64,000 nt of DNA, taken from the NCBI GenBank assembly GCA_026129135.1, contig JAHCIQ010000002.1, forward strand, positions 186,001 through 250,000, written 5' to 3'. The position numbers and the translations under genes are program-made. Shown one piece after another: positions 9,155 to 17,106 of this stretch; the stretch's first letter is position 1; every line of letters begins with the position of its first letter. The stretch is from Cyanobacteria bacterium TGS_CYA1. GTDB taxonomy: Bacteria; Cyanobacteriota; Vampirovibrionia; Obscuribacterales; Obscuribacteraceae. The notes below the pieces were generated by a model. That model saw only the letters and a list, made by a program, of their open reading frames with translations. It was not told the origin of the DNA and ran no database searches.

Positions 9155-9952
9155 ATGGGCAATCTAATTCAATTAATCTGCGATTATGGACCAAACGATA
9201 TGGCATGGGCCGAGGTCACGGCCGCCTTTATGGGAGCGTTGCCTGACGGTTGGCACCTACACTGCACGACCGTGCCGCCTTTCGATACTATCGCTACAGG
9301 CTTTATAGTCAATCAATTGTGTGTGGCTGAACTTCCTTTAAGACCAAAAAATCTGTTCGTATTTGCAAACACAGCTCCTCGCAAAGACAATCTCAAAGCC
9401 CGCGAAAATAACGAAGGGGAAGGTTTGCTTTACGGTCGCCTTAAAAATGGCGTGCAATTGGTCGCAGTTAATAGTGGTTTTTCGATGTCATTTGTCAAAA
9501 ACGATATTGAAGAATTGTGGAGCACCACGGCGGAAGACGGTGGCAGTCAATTTCGTTCCAGAGATTTTTTCCCGTCTGTATTTGGAACTATTTTGGCTGG
9601 CGACAAAAAAGATCTTGTGCATAAGCTTGATCCAAAAGAAGTGATACCAAATCCGCCATCACATCTGATTGGCTATATAGACTCTTTTGGAAATATAAAA
9701 ACCACTATTCGTGGAAGCGATCCTCAAATTGCAGGCATGAGTCCTGGAGACAGGATAAAAATAAGAATTGGTCGTTATATCCGCACTGCTACTGTGGCAA
9801 CTGGAAGTTTCGCCATATCCGAAGGCGATCTTGCCTTTGCGCCTGGTAGCTCGGGCGGTTTTGATCGTTTCTGGGAAATTTTTCAACGTGGCGGATCTGC
9901 TGCAAACGAATTTGGTCATCCTACCAACGGCAGTACTATTTACTTCTTGTAA
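9155..9952 (+). CDS. Divergent SAM hydroxide adenosyltransferase-like (DUF62) protein
   Basis: The overall layout of this 265-residue protein matches DUF62 enzymes, which hydrolyse S-adenosylmethionine to adenosine and methionine and are relatives of fluorinases: ICDYGPNDMAWAEV at the N-terminus, PPFDTIATGFIV, SQFRSRDFFPSVF, and the C-terminal beta-barrel entry IGYIDSFGNIKTTI. The family motif VVDPGVG, carrying the catalytic Asp, is replaced by VFANTAPRKDN. It may therefore be inactive or have another activity. No clear ribosome site precedes the ATG, so the mRNA may be leaderless. Its end overlaps the convergent dehydrogenase gene by 13 bases. Confidence 0.68.
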   Translation: MGNLIQLICDYGPNDMAWAEVTAAFMGALPDGWHLHCTTVPPFDTIATGFIVNQLCVAELPLRPKNLFVFANTAPRKDNLKARENNEGEGLLYGRLKNGVQLVAVNSGFSMSFVKNDIEELWSTTAEDGGSQFRSRDFFPSVFGTILAGDKKDLVHKLDPKEVIPNPPSHLIGYIDSFGNIKTTIRGSDPQIAGMSPGDRIKIRIGRYIRTATVATGSFAISEGDLAFAPGSSGGFDRFWEIFQRGGSAANEFGHPTNGSTIYFL

Positions 9953-11058
9953 GTGATGCGATAAATGGCGCCGGCAAAATCGTCTGACACAAGTATCGAT
10001 CCGTCTTTCAATTGAATTACATCGACTGGACGTCCCCAGTTTTCTTCTTTTTGCAAAAATCCGCTCATAAAGGGTTCGTAACTGACAGCCTTATTTCCAT
10101 CGAGTGTCACAGTGGAAATGCGATAGCCGATTTTTTTGCTGCGATTCCATGATCCATGTTCGCAAATGAATACCTTGTTTTTGTACTCTGAAGGAAACAT
10201 ATTGCCTGTATAAAATTTCATTCCAAGCGAAGCCACATGTGGTCCCAGTGGCATGGCGCAGGGAGTAAAAACAGCTTTTGAAGGGGCTTTGCTGCCGTAC
10301 TCGGGGTCTGGCACATTCTTGCCATAACGATAAGGAAAGCCAAAATCCATTCCTGCTTTTGGTGCGTAATTAAGTTCGTCTGGTGGAAGGTTATCGCCTA
10401 AATGGTCACGACCATTGTCTGTAAACCAGAGTTCATGAGTTTTTGGATGCCAGTCGAAGCCTACTGTGTTTCTAATACCTCGTGCAAAAACTTCCTGCTT
10501 GGTGCCATCTGGTTTTAACCTGGTCAAAGTCGCATAACGCGGGTCTTCTGGTTTGAGACAAGTATTGCATGGCGCGCCAATTGGCACGTAAAGCATGCCG
10601 TCTGGACCAAACGCGATGTATCTATATCCGTGCCATTCGTCTTTGGGAAAATTCTTGTTCAATACCACCGGCTTTGGTGCTTTATTGAGATTGGCTTCGA
10701 TATTGTCGTAACGAAGCAATCGTCCGATTTCAGCCACGTATAGCGAACCGTCTTTGAATGCAACACCATTTGGGTGATTAAGATTTTTGATTAAGGTTAT
10801 GACCGAATCTGGTTTACCATCATGATTTTTGTCGGGCAGTGCGTAAACTACATTTGGAACGATTGTTCCGACAAATAAAGTGCCTTTGTCGCTCAAAGTC
10901 ATTGAGCGCGCTCCCCACACCTGGTCTGTGTAGACTTCGACTTTGAAGCCTGGTGGCAATTTCAATTTTTCAAGGGGAAGGGCATTAACTTTAGCCTGGC
11001 AACTTGCAATCAAGGTTGACAACAAAGTGATGGCGATTAGTTTGATTTTCTTTTTCAT
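9940..11058 (-). CDS. Sorbosone/glucose dehydrogenase-like PQQ-propeller lipoprotein
   Basis: The signal sequence ends in the lipobox LIASC (Cys about residue 20), so this 372-residue protein is probably a periplasm-facing lipoprotein. The mature part starts with LPPGFKVEVYTD and is a six-bladed beta-propeller of the soluble glucose/L-sorbosone dehydrogenase type: NLNHPNGVAFKDGSLYVAE, WHGYRYIAFGPDGMLYVPIG, RGIRNTVGFDWHPKTHELWF, and a C-terminal EENWGRPVDVIQLKDGSI. These enzymes use PQQ to oxidise sugars in the periplasm. No PQQ biosynthesis gene is in the window, and some relatives have lost cofactor binding. Confidence 0.88.
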   Translation of the reverse strand: MKKKIKLIAITLLSTLIASCQAKVNALPLEKLKLPPGFKVEVYTDQVWGARSMTLSDKGTLFVGTIVPNVVYALPDKNHDGKPDSVITLIKNLNHPNGVAFKDGSLYVAEIGRLLRYDNIEANLNKAPKPVVLNKNFPKDEWHGYRYIAFGPDGMLYVPIGAPCNTCLKPEDPRYATLTRLKPDGTKQEVFARGIRNTVGFDWHPKTHELWFTDNGRDHLGDNLPPDELNYAPKAGMDFGFPYRYGKNVPDPEYGSKAPSKAVFTPCAMPLGPHVASLGMKFYTGNMFPSEYKNKVFICEHGSWNRSKKIGYRISTVTLDGNKAVSYEPFMSGFLQKEENWGRPVDVIQLKDGSILVSDDFAGAIYRITYKK

Positions 11059-11085
11059 TATTAAAGGATATCAAAAAATAATCGT

Positions 11086-11125
11086 AAAAAAGAACAAGAC
11101 AAGTGAGTAATTTCACTTGCCTTGT
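11086..11125 (-). terminator. Rho-independent terminator after 11170-11646
   Basis: On the minus strand a 13-bp stem (arms 11113-11125 and 11094-11106, one G-T pair, six-base loop) is followed by TCTTTTTT. It lies downstream of the minus-strand secreted-protein gene and upstream of the dehydrogenase gene. Confidence 0.8.
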
Positions 11126-11169
11126 ACCTGCGGGGTGGTCGGAACCAAATCTATTTAATTGTTTGTTTG

Positions 11170-11646
11170 CTAAATCCCTAGCATGCCTCTGAGTGCGTTT
11201 ACTACACCGGAGTTCAGATTGCCTGAGTTGAGGAAACCAGATCCATAACCGTAACCATAAGGGTTGTAATAGGAATTATAGTTTTGGTTATAGCCAGGGT
11301 TGACAGAATAGTTGTTTTGCAAAGCCATCTGTTCAGCCTGAATCTTAGCCAACTTAGTTTGAAGTTTTGCATATTGTCTTGGGCTTATGCCACCATATGC
11401 AAGTTGAGTTTGAATGCTTTGTGCTTGATTATTCAAATCGTTGATGCGGTTCTGGACATCGCTGTTATAACCACTGTAGCTGTTACCATAAGGGTAATAG
11501 GCGCTTGTGTAGTTGTTGTTGTACCCTGGCAGAATGCCGGAATTGTACAGGTAGTCCGTCCATTTCGCTTCCGCCTTGGGAGCAAATGCCACTGCCGACG
11601 CTATCAACATCAAAGAAGCAGCTATAGTCGGTAGTTTGAATTTCAT
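11170..11646 (-). CDS. Small secreted Tyr/Asn/Gly-rich protein
   Basis: The 158-residue protein has a clear signal peptide (1-27, ending PKAEAK). The mature part has Tyr/Asn-rich flanks (NPYGYGYGSG) around a helical hairpin, QSIQTQLAYGGISPRQYAKL, at about 75-115. That hairpin resembles the repeat unit of the exported protein at 23280-24302. The ribosome site GGGAGGAAC precedes the ATG, just below a strong hairpin. No known domain; a surface or matrix role is only a guess. It is the last gene of a possible three-gene run of small secreted proteins (12469 to 11170). Confidence 0.7.
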   Translation of the reverse strand: MKFKLPTIAASLMLIASAVAFAPKAEAKWTDYLYNSGILPGYNNNYTSAYYPYGNSYSGYNSDVQNRINDLNNQAQSIQTQLAYGGISPRQYAKLQTKLAKIQAEQMALQNNYSVNPGYNQNYNSYYNPYGYGYGSGFLNSGNLNSGVVNALRGMLGI

Positions 11647-11659
11647 TTTGTTCCTCCCT

Positions 11660-11682
11660 GGGAGAAGCTCCAGGCTTCTCCC
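11660..11682 (-). promoter_or_regulatory. Perfect 9-bp hairpin just upstream of a ribosome site
   Basis: GGGAGAAGC and GCTTCTCCC flank a five-base loop. On the minus-strand mRNA the hairpin sits immediately upstream of GGGAGGAAC of the 11170-11646 gene. It lacks a U-run, so it is more likely a 5' stabiliser or processing site than a terminator. Confidence 0.5.
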
Positions 11683-11728
11683 GTAGATTCGTATTTCAAG
11701 TGTAATTTGGTGCTCTTAGTCACTGGTA

Positions 11729-11992
11729 CTACCAGTAACGTGCGTTTGTATTTAAACCGAAGCGGTTGCCGTTGTTATTGAACCAGCCGCGATTATTATT
11801 GTGATGTCGCCAGTGTTTTTTGAAGTGTCTGCGATTGCCGCGATTGAAAAATCCATTGTTGTAATTCTGGTTATAGCTATTGTTACCACACGAATTATTG
11901 TTATTGCGCCATCGAGCTTCAGCTGGTGCCACTGAAATCATGCCTACTACAAGCATTGATAATGTGGCGAGTGATATTAGTCTGAGTTTCAT
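11729..11992 (-). CDS. Small secreted Asn/Arg-rich protein
   Basis: An 87-residue protein with a signal peptide (1-26, ending VAPAEA) and a mature part of about 60 residues dominated by Asn, Arg, His, Gly and Phe (NNSCGNNSYNQNYNNG; KKHWRHHNNNRGW). It is basic and probably disordered; His and Arg clusters could bind metals or polyanions. It begins 12 bases after the Spy-like gene and is probably in the same operon. No family recognised. Confidence 0.65.
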   Translation of the reverse strand: MKLRLISLATLSMLVVGMISVAPAEARWRNNNNSCGNNSYNQNYNNGFFNRGNRRHFKKHWRHHNNNRGWFNNNGNRFGLNTNARYW

Positions 11993-12004
11993 TGTCTTAT
12001 CTCC

Positions 12005-12469
12005 TTATCCGCAAGCGCGGGATCCCATTTTGCCGCCAAAACTTTTGCCATGTCCGTGTCTTGCATGACGCATCTTTTTGAAAGCTTCTCTTTGTTCTGG
12101 TGTGAATACATCTGCTGCTGCGATCATCATGTTCAAACGTGCGGAGGCAAGTTCGCCTTTGAGGGAGCTGATTTTGGTCTGTAGTCCCATTGCGGCTGAT
12201 TTGTCTATCGAGGTTTTGCCCATCTCTTCGCGAAGCTGATTTTTTGCTACTTTCAGTTCAGCCTTTTTAGTTGCAGTATCGAGGATGTACTGATTTTTCA
12301 AACTTGCTAATTTGCTTTTCTGATCGTCGCTCAGCTTGAATTTTGCAAAATGTGGTCTTACTTGAGTCGAGGGTGCAGTACTCGATTCTATTGGTGCTGC
12401 ATCTTTGGCGAACGCTGGCAGCGCACACAATGCCATTGTTGCTAGTGCTATCGGACGGGTGAAATTCAT
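12005..12469 (-). CDS. Spy/CpxP-like periplasmic protein (LTXXQ motif)
   Basis: After a signal peptide (1-21, ending LPAFAK) the 154-residue protein is almost entirely helical, with two LTXXQ-type motifs, LSDDQKSKL near 47 and FTPEQREAF near 127. This is the signature of the Spy/CpxP family of periplasmic chaperones and metal sensors. The tail is His/Gly/Lys-rich (HARHGHGKSFGG) and the protein ends in a single Cys followed by Gly (SRACG). GGAGGTAAG precedes the ATG. It is divergently transcribed from a MarR regulator 163 bases away, which may control it. Confidence 0.82.
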   Translation of the reverse strand: MNFTRPIALATMALCALPAFAKDAAPIESSTAPSTQVRPHFAKFKLSDDQKSKLASLKNQYILDTATKKAELKVAKNQLREEMGKTSIDKSAAMGLQTKISSLKGELASARLNMMIAAADVFTPEQREAFKKMRHARHGHGKSFGGKMGSRACG

Positions 12470-12561
12470 TTTTTTCTTACCTCCAGGTAATTTTCGTTTC
12501 CATGGTTTGTAAGACGCAGGGGGTGTTAAAATGTTCTCGATAAAAAGCGCTTTATAGATTA

Positions 12562-12571
12562 GAGATATCTC
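12562..12571. promoter_or_regulatory. Candidate MarR operator palindrome
   Basis: GAGATATCTC is a perfect 10-base palindrome in the divergent region between the Spy-like operon and the MarR gene. MarR proteins usually bind such sites in their own promoter, so this is a plausible, unproven operator. Confidence 0.35.
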
Positions 12572-12631
12572 ATAAACCTACCGAAAAGTCCAAATTCTGC
12601 GAAATTTTAAATTCAATCCTTTATATATGCA

Positions 12632-13084
12632 ATGATTGACAAAGACCACGATATTCCACGCCTGACGCGTGAACGTCTCAAAGAAAACATCGGCTTTCTT
12701 TTACACCGACCTTCCTTGACGTGGCGTGAACGTCTTGATCAAGCACTGGCACCGCTTAATCTAAGCGTGATGGATTATGGCGTTTTGAGATTGCTCGAGC
12801 TCAATTTAGTAGAGTATCAGCAACAAATCGGAGTACGTCTCGATTTAGACCCGTCACGCGTAGTCGAGCTCATGAACGCGCTTGAAGAGCGCGAGCTAAT
12901 ACAGCGTTTGAGAAACGCCAAAGACAAGCGCAAATACAATTTGAGCCTGACGCCAAAAGGGCGAAAAACACTCAGTCGAGCCAAAACAATCGCAAACAAA
13001 GAACAGACTGATTTTTTGTCGGTGCTTGATCAAAAAGAGCAGAAAAGCTTACTTGAAGCTTTGTGGAAACTTGCTAACGAATAA
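12632..13084 (+). CDS. MarR-family transcriptional regulator
   Basis: The 150-residue protein has the winged-helix layout of MarR: an N-terminal dimerisation helix, PLNLSVMDYGVLRLLELN, recognition helix LDPSRVVELMNALEERELI, and the wing RLRNAKDKRKYNLSLTPKGR with the typical Asp-Lys-Arg. Such proteins act as dimers that repress nearby genes until bound by a small ligand. It faces the Spy-like operon across a 162-base gap containing a 10-base palindrome. Its 3' end overlaps the convergent TPR gene by 11 bases. Confidence 0.92.
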   Translation: MIDKDHDIPRLTRERLKENIGFLLHRPSLTWRERLDQALAPLNLSVMDYGVLRLLELNLVEYQQQIGVRLDLDPSRVVELMNALEERELIQRLRNAKDKRKYNLSLTPKGRKTLSRAKTIANKEQTDFLSVLDQKEQKSLLEALWKLANE

Positions 13085-14528
13085 AGCGAAACTCAAAAAG
13101 GGCATTGCCAGCTGGGATGCGAAGCAGAGCTTCTTTGAAGTCGGTCGGCTGGAAATACAAACTGCCCTCTATCGTCCGTCCTGGCTGCACAGTAATTGGA
13201 CCTAGCGCGTTTTCGCGAATGTCAGAGGCTGTAGCCTGTGATTGTGCAGTGACTGCATTAGCTTTTTCCATGGCGCGTGCTCGTGCTTCATAGTCGGGCA
13301 CAGACGTTACCATCGTGGTCATATTGTTCATGTTTCTGTTCGACGGAATATAGCCTGGATAGGGCATGTAAGGATATCCATAACCAAATGTGGGCGGGAA
13401 ATATCCGTATGAATTCATCATATTGCCAGACTGCATCACATTAGTGGTCATAGTCTGTGTTGCTTGTGAACCCCAGAATCTGATCCATTTTGCTTTGCTC
13501 TCGCCCTTCTTTTCTATTTTGCTTGCAAGCTCGGAGCTCTCGATTTGATTGATGAATTGAATTTTTGGTTTGAGCACAATGAAAGACGGGCGCTGCATCA
13601 GTATTTGCACAGGCTGATTAGATTGATTGTTTATTCTTACGTATGCACGCTCACTCTTTGAGAAATTACTCTGGTCTTTTGCAATAGCAGCATCTATCGT
13701 TATCTGGTTAGCTGTGATGCTTTGTTGTATAAGTCCGCCAGAAGAGCCAAGCGCGCAGTTTGGTGCGCCTTGTCTGAATGAAAATACAACTGTATTTGAA
13801 ACATCATGTGGTGCAAAAGCCTTGAAAATATCATTTGTATTTTCTTTGATTGAAAGTGCTTGCGCGTACAAGTCAGGCTTTGTTTGACCTAATCTGAAAG
13901 AATTCGACCAGACATGTTCTAAATCGTTTGCAAGCGCTACCGAACTGGGGTCGATTTTTTGTCTGATAGTTAGAGCTTCTTCAAAATAGGGCGAAGCTTT
14001 TGCATATTGACCTTGCTGTTCTGCCACCCAACCGGCATGTTCAAGAATGTCGGCCAAATCAGAAGACGAGTCCGAAATTTTTCTTTGTGCCGCAAGTGCC
14101 TGGTCCAATGTTTGCAGTGCCAGGTCTTGCTTGTTTTGAGTTTGATAAACCCAGGACAAATCGTCTAACACTCGTGCATAAGCTTGGTTGCTAGAACTTG
14201 CTTTATTAGCTAGTTTCATTGCTTTTTCCAGTTCTTTTGCCGCGTCCTGGAAATTGCCCTGATTTAAATAAGTTTCGCCTAGAACCACCCTCAAAGCCAG
14301 TTCGTCTTGAGTTTGTCCTTTGCCAAGAGAATTAAGAGCGTTTGTAGCAAGTTGTTTAGCTCTATCATAATCGCCCATGTTCAGCGCCGATTGACAGTCG
14401 TCAGCCGCTTTAGACAGACTGTTTTGCACTGTTCCTTTATAAGATGGGCTCGACTCGTTTTGCGCAAAAGTCGCGCATTGCGATAAAAGTGCAATTATCG
14501 AAGCTAACAAAATTGGCTTTGTCACCAT
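13074..14528 (-). CDS. Secreted TPR-repeat protein
   Basis: A 484-residue protein with a signal peptide (1-22, ending CATFAQ). Residues 40-220 contain about four tetratricopeptide repeats (for example GMDYDRAKQLATNAL-like GDYDRAKQLATNALN, GNFQDAAKELEKAM, QDLALQTLDQALA, YAKASPYFEEALTI). The C-terminal half is a different, beta-rich domain with a Tyr/Pro/Met-rich insert (YGYPYMPYPGY) near 385. TPRs mediate protein contacts, so this may be an envelope scaffold. GAGGAGATCAG precedes the ATG. The C-terminal domain is not recognised. Confidence 0.8.
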   Translation of the reverse strand: MVTKPILLASIIALLSQCATFAQNESSPSYKGTVQNSLSKAADDCQSALNMGDYDRAKQLATNALNSLGKGQTQDELALRVVLGETYLNQGNFQDAAKELEKAMKLANKASSSNQAYARVLDDLSWVYQTQNKQDLALQTLDQALAAQRKISDSSSDLADILEHAGWVAEQQGQYAKASPYFEEALTIRQKIDPSSVALANDLEHVWSNSFRLGQTKPDLYAQALSIKENTNDIFKAFAPHDVSNTVVFSFRQGAPNCALGSSGGLIQQSITANQITIDAAIAKDQSNFSKSERAYVRINNQSNQPVQILMQRPSFIVLKPKIQFINQIESSELASKIEKKGESKAKWIRFWGSQATQTMTTNVMQSGNMMNSYGYFPPTFGYGYPYMPYPGYIPSNRNMNNMTTMVTSVPDYEARARAMEKANAVTAQSQATASDIRENALGPITVQPGRTIEGSLYFQPTDFKEALLRIPAGNALFEFRFIR

Positions 14529-14557
14529 CTGATCTCCTCTTGGAAGACCAAATGATA

Positions 14558-15694
14558 CTACTTCTCGAGATTCATCACAGCATTTGTTTTATTTGGATGC
14601 ACGGGCTTTACAACCATTTCTGGTTTTCTTTCAGGATAAAAGACACTGTTTTGCAACTTCTGAAACACAGAAAAGTTCAATTCGGATTTTAAAGACGCAG
14701 TTTTATCTGCATAGCTTGCAGTGGATACTTTCAAATAAATTGTCACTTGTTCACGCTCGATGCTTTCAAACAGGACTACTGGAGCCGGGTCTTTGAGCAC
14801 GCCTTCATGCTCGTTTGCAGCATCTAGCAAAACTCCTCTGACTATTTGTGCATCTATATCTGGACTAAAAATAAATGGAATTTTGAGCGGAATGCGCTTT
14901 GTCGAAAGGCTCAAGTTAACGACGTTTTTACTGATGAAGTCAGAGTTTGGCACAATAATTTCGATATTGTCGCTGGTCAAAATAGTGGTGGCGCGCAAGG
15001 CAATTTTCTGGACGATACCAGAATAATTTCCTACTACAATTTTGTCTTTGACTTTGACAGGACGTTCAATCAGTACAATCAATCCACTTATAAGATTCGA
15101 AGTTATATTCTGCAGTCCAAATGACAGACCAAGACCAATCGCACCGGCAAATACAGTTAGAGCAGTGAGGTCAACGCCTGCACTTTGCAAAATGATGACG
15201 GATCCAAATGTCATAATGGCATACTTTGAAATGGTGGCAACAGCGTTACTTGCACCAGCGTCCAGATGCGAATTTTTCAGTGTCAGTGCCAGCAAGAGAC
15301 GGTGCACTCTGTTTGCTACAATTATAAGTACTGTGCCGAGGACAAGAATATAAAAGAATGTCCAAAGGGTAATCGATGTTTTGCCCAGGTGGAAAATTGT
15401 GGTGTTGAACAAATTATCTACATAGCTAAAAATATAATGGACATCTATATTTGCAGCTTCCATCAGGAATGAAGTTCCGACCAGTCCTGTTATTAAAATG
15501 AACACCCGGCGAATAATAGTGCGCGACGAGCTGTTAAAAATCTGCATCTTAATTGCAAATTTTTTCACTATAAAGCGAGCCGCAACGACTGCAAGCCACC
15601 ACCAGAGCGTGCCTCCAATCAGTAACGCCAGAATGTTGATAACCAAAATCTGGTCTTCGCCGTTTTTTGCAATAGGATAGAACAGAAATTCCAT
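14558..15694 (-). CDS. MscS-family mechanosensitive channel
   Basis: The 378-residue protein has four or five membrane helices in its first 190 residues and then the conserved MscS pore and beta domain: AGAIGLGLSFGLQNITSN (pore helix), LIERPVKVKDKIVVG, NIEIIVPNSDFISKNVVNLS. MscS channels open on membrane tension to release solutes during osmotic downshift. AGGAGGAGA sits seven bases upstream of the ATG at 15694, so I choose it over the in-frame TTG at 15718 that overlaps that ribosome site. It is divergent from the acetyltransferase gene. Confidence 0.93.
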   Translation of the reverse strand: MEFLFYPIAKNGEDQILVINILALLIGGTLWWWLAVVAARFIVKKFAIKMQIFNSSSRTIIRRVFILITGLVGTSFLMEAANIDVHYIFSYVDNLFNTTIFHLGKTSITLWTFFYILVLGTVLIIVANRVHRLLLALTLKNSHLDAGASNAVATISKYAIMTFGSVIILQSAGVDLTALTVFAGAIGLGLSFGLQNITSNLISGLIVLIERPVKVKDKIVVGNYSGIVQKIALRATTILTSDNIEIIVPNSDFISKNVVNLSLSTKRIPLKIPFIFSPDIDAQIVRGVLLDAANEHEGVLKDPAPVVLFESIEREQVTIYLKVSTASYADKTASLKSELNFSVFQKLQNSVFYPERKPEMVVKPVHPNKTNAVMNLEK

Positions 15695-15759
15695 AGTAAA
15701 TTGTCTCCTCCTGTTCAATTTCCTAGCATAAAAGACCCGATGCAGTAGAATATGTTCCT

Positions 15760-16368
15760 ATGACAATTGAAGTGGCAAACAAATCATGCGCAAAAGCGAT
15801 TGCAGACATATATGCTCCTTATTGCGCTCCCGACTGTTATATATCGTTTGAGTCGAGTGCACCGGATGTAGTCGAAATGGAAGCGCGCATAGAAGCTTTG
15901 AATTCTAAATTTCCTTTTCTCTTATATAAAGATGGCGACAAAATAGTTGGCTATGCTTACGCCAGTCCGCATAATGCAAGAGCCGCATATGATTGGTCAA
16001 GCAACGTTTCGATTTATCTGGATCAGTCTTTCAAAGGGCGCGGCATTGGTCGTGCGCTCTATTCGTGCTTGTTTGATACCATGGCGAATCTTGGCTATTA
16101 CAATTTATATGCGGGAATCACTTTGCCTAATCCTTCAAGTGAAGGGATTCACAAAGCAATGGGATTCAAGCAGGTTGCAGTATATGAAAAGGTCGGCTTC
16201 AAAAATGGTGCATGGCGTGATGTGCTTTGGTTAGTACTTGCATTGCGTAATCACAAAGACGAGCAACCAGAGCCTGTTTTGCCGTTTGCAGATTATCTCA
16301 TTTCCGACCAAAAAGCTTTTGCCACCATGGACGGTTGTCTCTGGCGATATATTGATAAGCAAACATAG
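15760..16368 (+). CDS. GNAT acetyltransferase (phosphinothricin acetyltransferase-like)
   Basis: The first 165 residues match the PAT/Bar-like branch of GNAT N-acetyltransferases: ADIYAPYCAPDCYISFES, VGYAYASPHNARAAYDW, acetyl-CoA loop FKGRGIGRAL, and GFKQVAVYEKVGFKNGAW with DVLWL. Relatives acetylate phosphinothricin, methionine sulfoximine or sulfone, or other amino acids. About 35 extra C-terminal residues, not usual in the family, extend over the end of the convergent SUKH gene, giving a 71-base overlap. No strong ribosome site precedes the ATG. Confidence 0.88.
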   Translation: MTIEVANKSCAKAIADIYAPYCAPDCYISFESSAPDVVEMEARIEALNSKFPFLLYKDGDKIVGYAYASPHNARAAYDWSSNVSIYLDQSFKGRGIGRALYSCLFDTMANLGYYNLYAGITLPNPSSEGIHKAMGFKQVAVYEKVGFKNGAWRDVLWLVLALRNHKDEQPEPVLPFADYLISDQKAFATMDGCLWRYIDKQT

Positions 16369-17077
16369 TTTGATATCCATATCTTCGAAGCATTGTTTCT
16401 GGTCCAGAAATTCCCCAGGAAAATCCATCTCCAACTTTAGGTCTGCGCATATCGATTATGCGATAGTCTTCTTCTAATTCTTGAGCAAAAGCTTTGATAT
16501 CCTGGTCGGTCGAATACAAACAATCTGGCTGGTCCATAACGCCTGGATTCTGGCCCCATATAAGGTCACTTGATTCATCCACAACTTTGGTAATATCGCT
16601 TTTCCAGGGCGAGTTGAGCGCGCTAAGCACCTGATTGATAAATTGTTCTAGGCTTGAATTTTGATAAATGAAAACAGGTGGGTCATGACTGACATAAAAA
16701 ATGGGTCCAAAAAAGGCTGAGCCACCATGAAGATCTACTACCCACGAATTTCCAGACTTGTCAGAGGCAATGCCTATGCCCGTTGGCATGATGTCTTCTA
16801 ACACCTGACCGTTTATTGATTTGCCCGTGAAATCGATATCAGAGCTTATTGGTCCTGCGTCCATTTTAGAATTTTTGCCTTGCTGAACAAAAGAAAGTCC
16901 GCGTGTCTTTCGCAGAACCGCAGTCATGTCTTCGTCTAGATAACAAGGAAGAGAATTTCTGAATTCGTTTATTTCTTTGTCTGGAACAGGCGGCAATAAT
17001 TTGACATTGCCTTTTTTACCCGACTTATCCACGAAAGGATAATTTTCGATGTCTTTAAGCAGCTGATAAAGGGACAA
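16298..17077 (-). CDS. SMI1/KNR4 (SUKH) family protein
   Basis: Residues 25-160 of this 259-residue protein match the SUKH superfamily: PVPDKEINEFRNSLPCYL, a central strand region around TGIGIASDKSGNSWVVDL, and GPIFYVSHDPPVFI with a following SSLEQFINQVL helix. SUKH proteins are common as immunity proteins to polymorphic toxins, but also occur as housekeeping partners. No toxin gene is adjacent. The C-terminal 70 residues are extra and end in WWQKLFGRK, and their coding sequence overlaps the acetyltransferase gene tail to tail. Confidence 0.8.
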   Translation of the reverse strand: MSLYQLLKDIENYPFVDKSGKKGNVKLLPPVPDKEINEFRNSLPCYLDEDMTAVLRKTRGLSFVQQGKNSKMDAGPISSDIDFTGKSINGQVLEDIMPTGIGIASDKSGNSWVVDLHGGSAFFGPIFYVSHDPPVFIYQNSSLEQFINQVLSALNSPWKSDITKVVDESSDLIWGQNPGVMDQPDCLYSTDQDIKAFAQELEEDYRIIDMRRPKVGDGFSWGISGPETMLRRYGYQTMFAYQYIARDNRPWWQKLFGRK

Positions 17078-17106
17078 TTAAAACTCCTTAAAAAAGCGAT
17101 TCTATC

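Noticed and set aside
9155..9952. Fluorinase/chlorinase activity for the DUF62 protein
   Set aside because: The halide-site segment of those enzymes is not present; only the general fold is supported.
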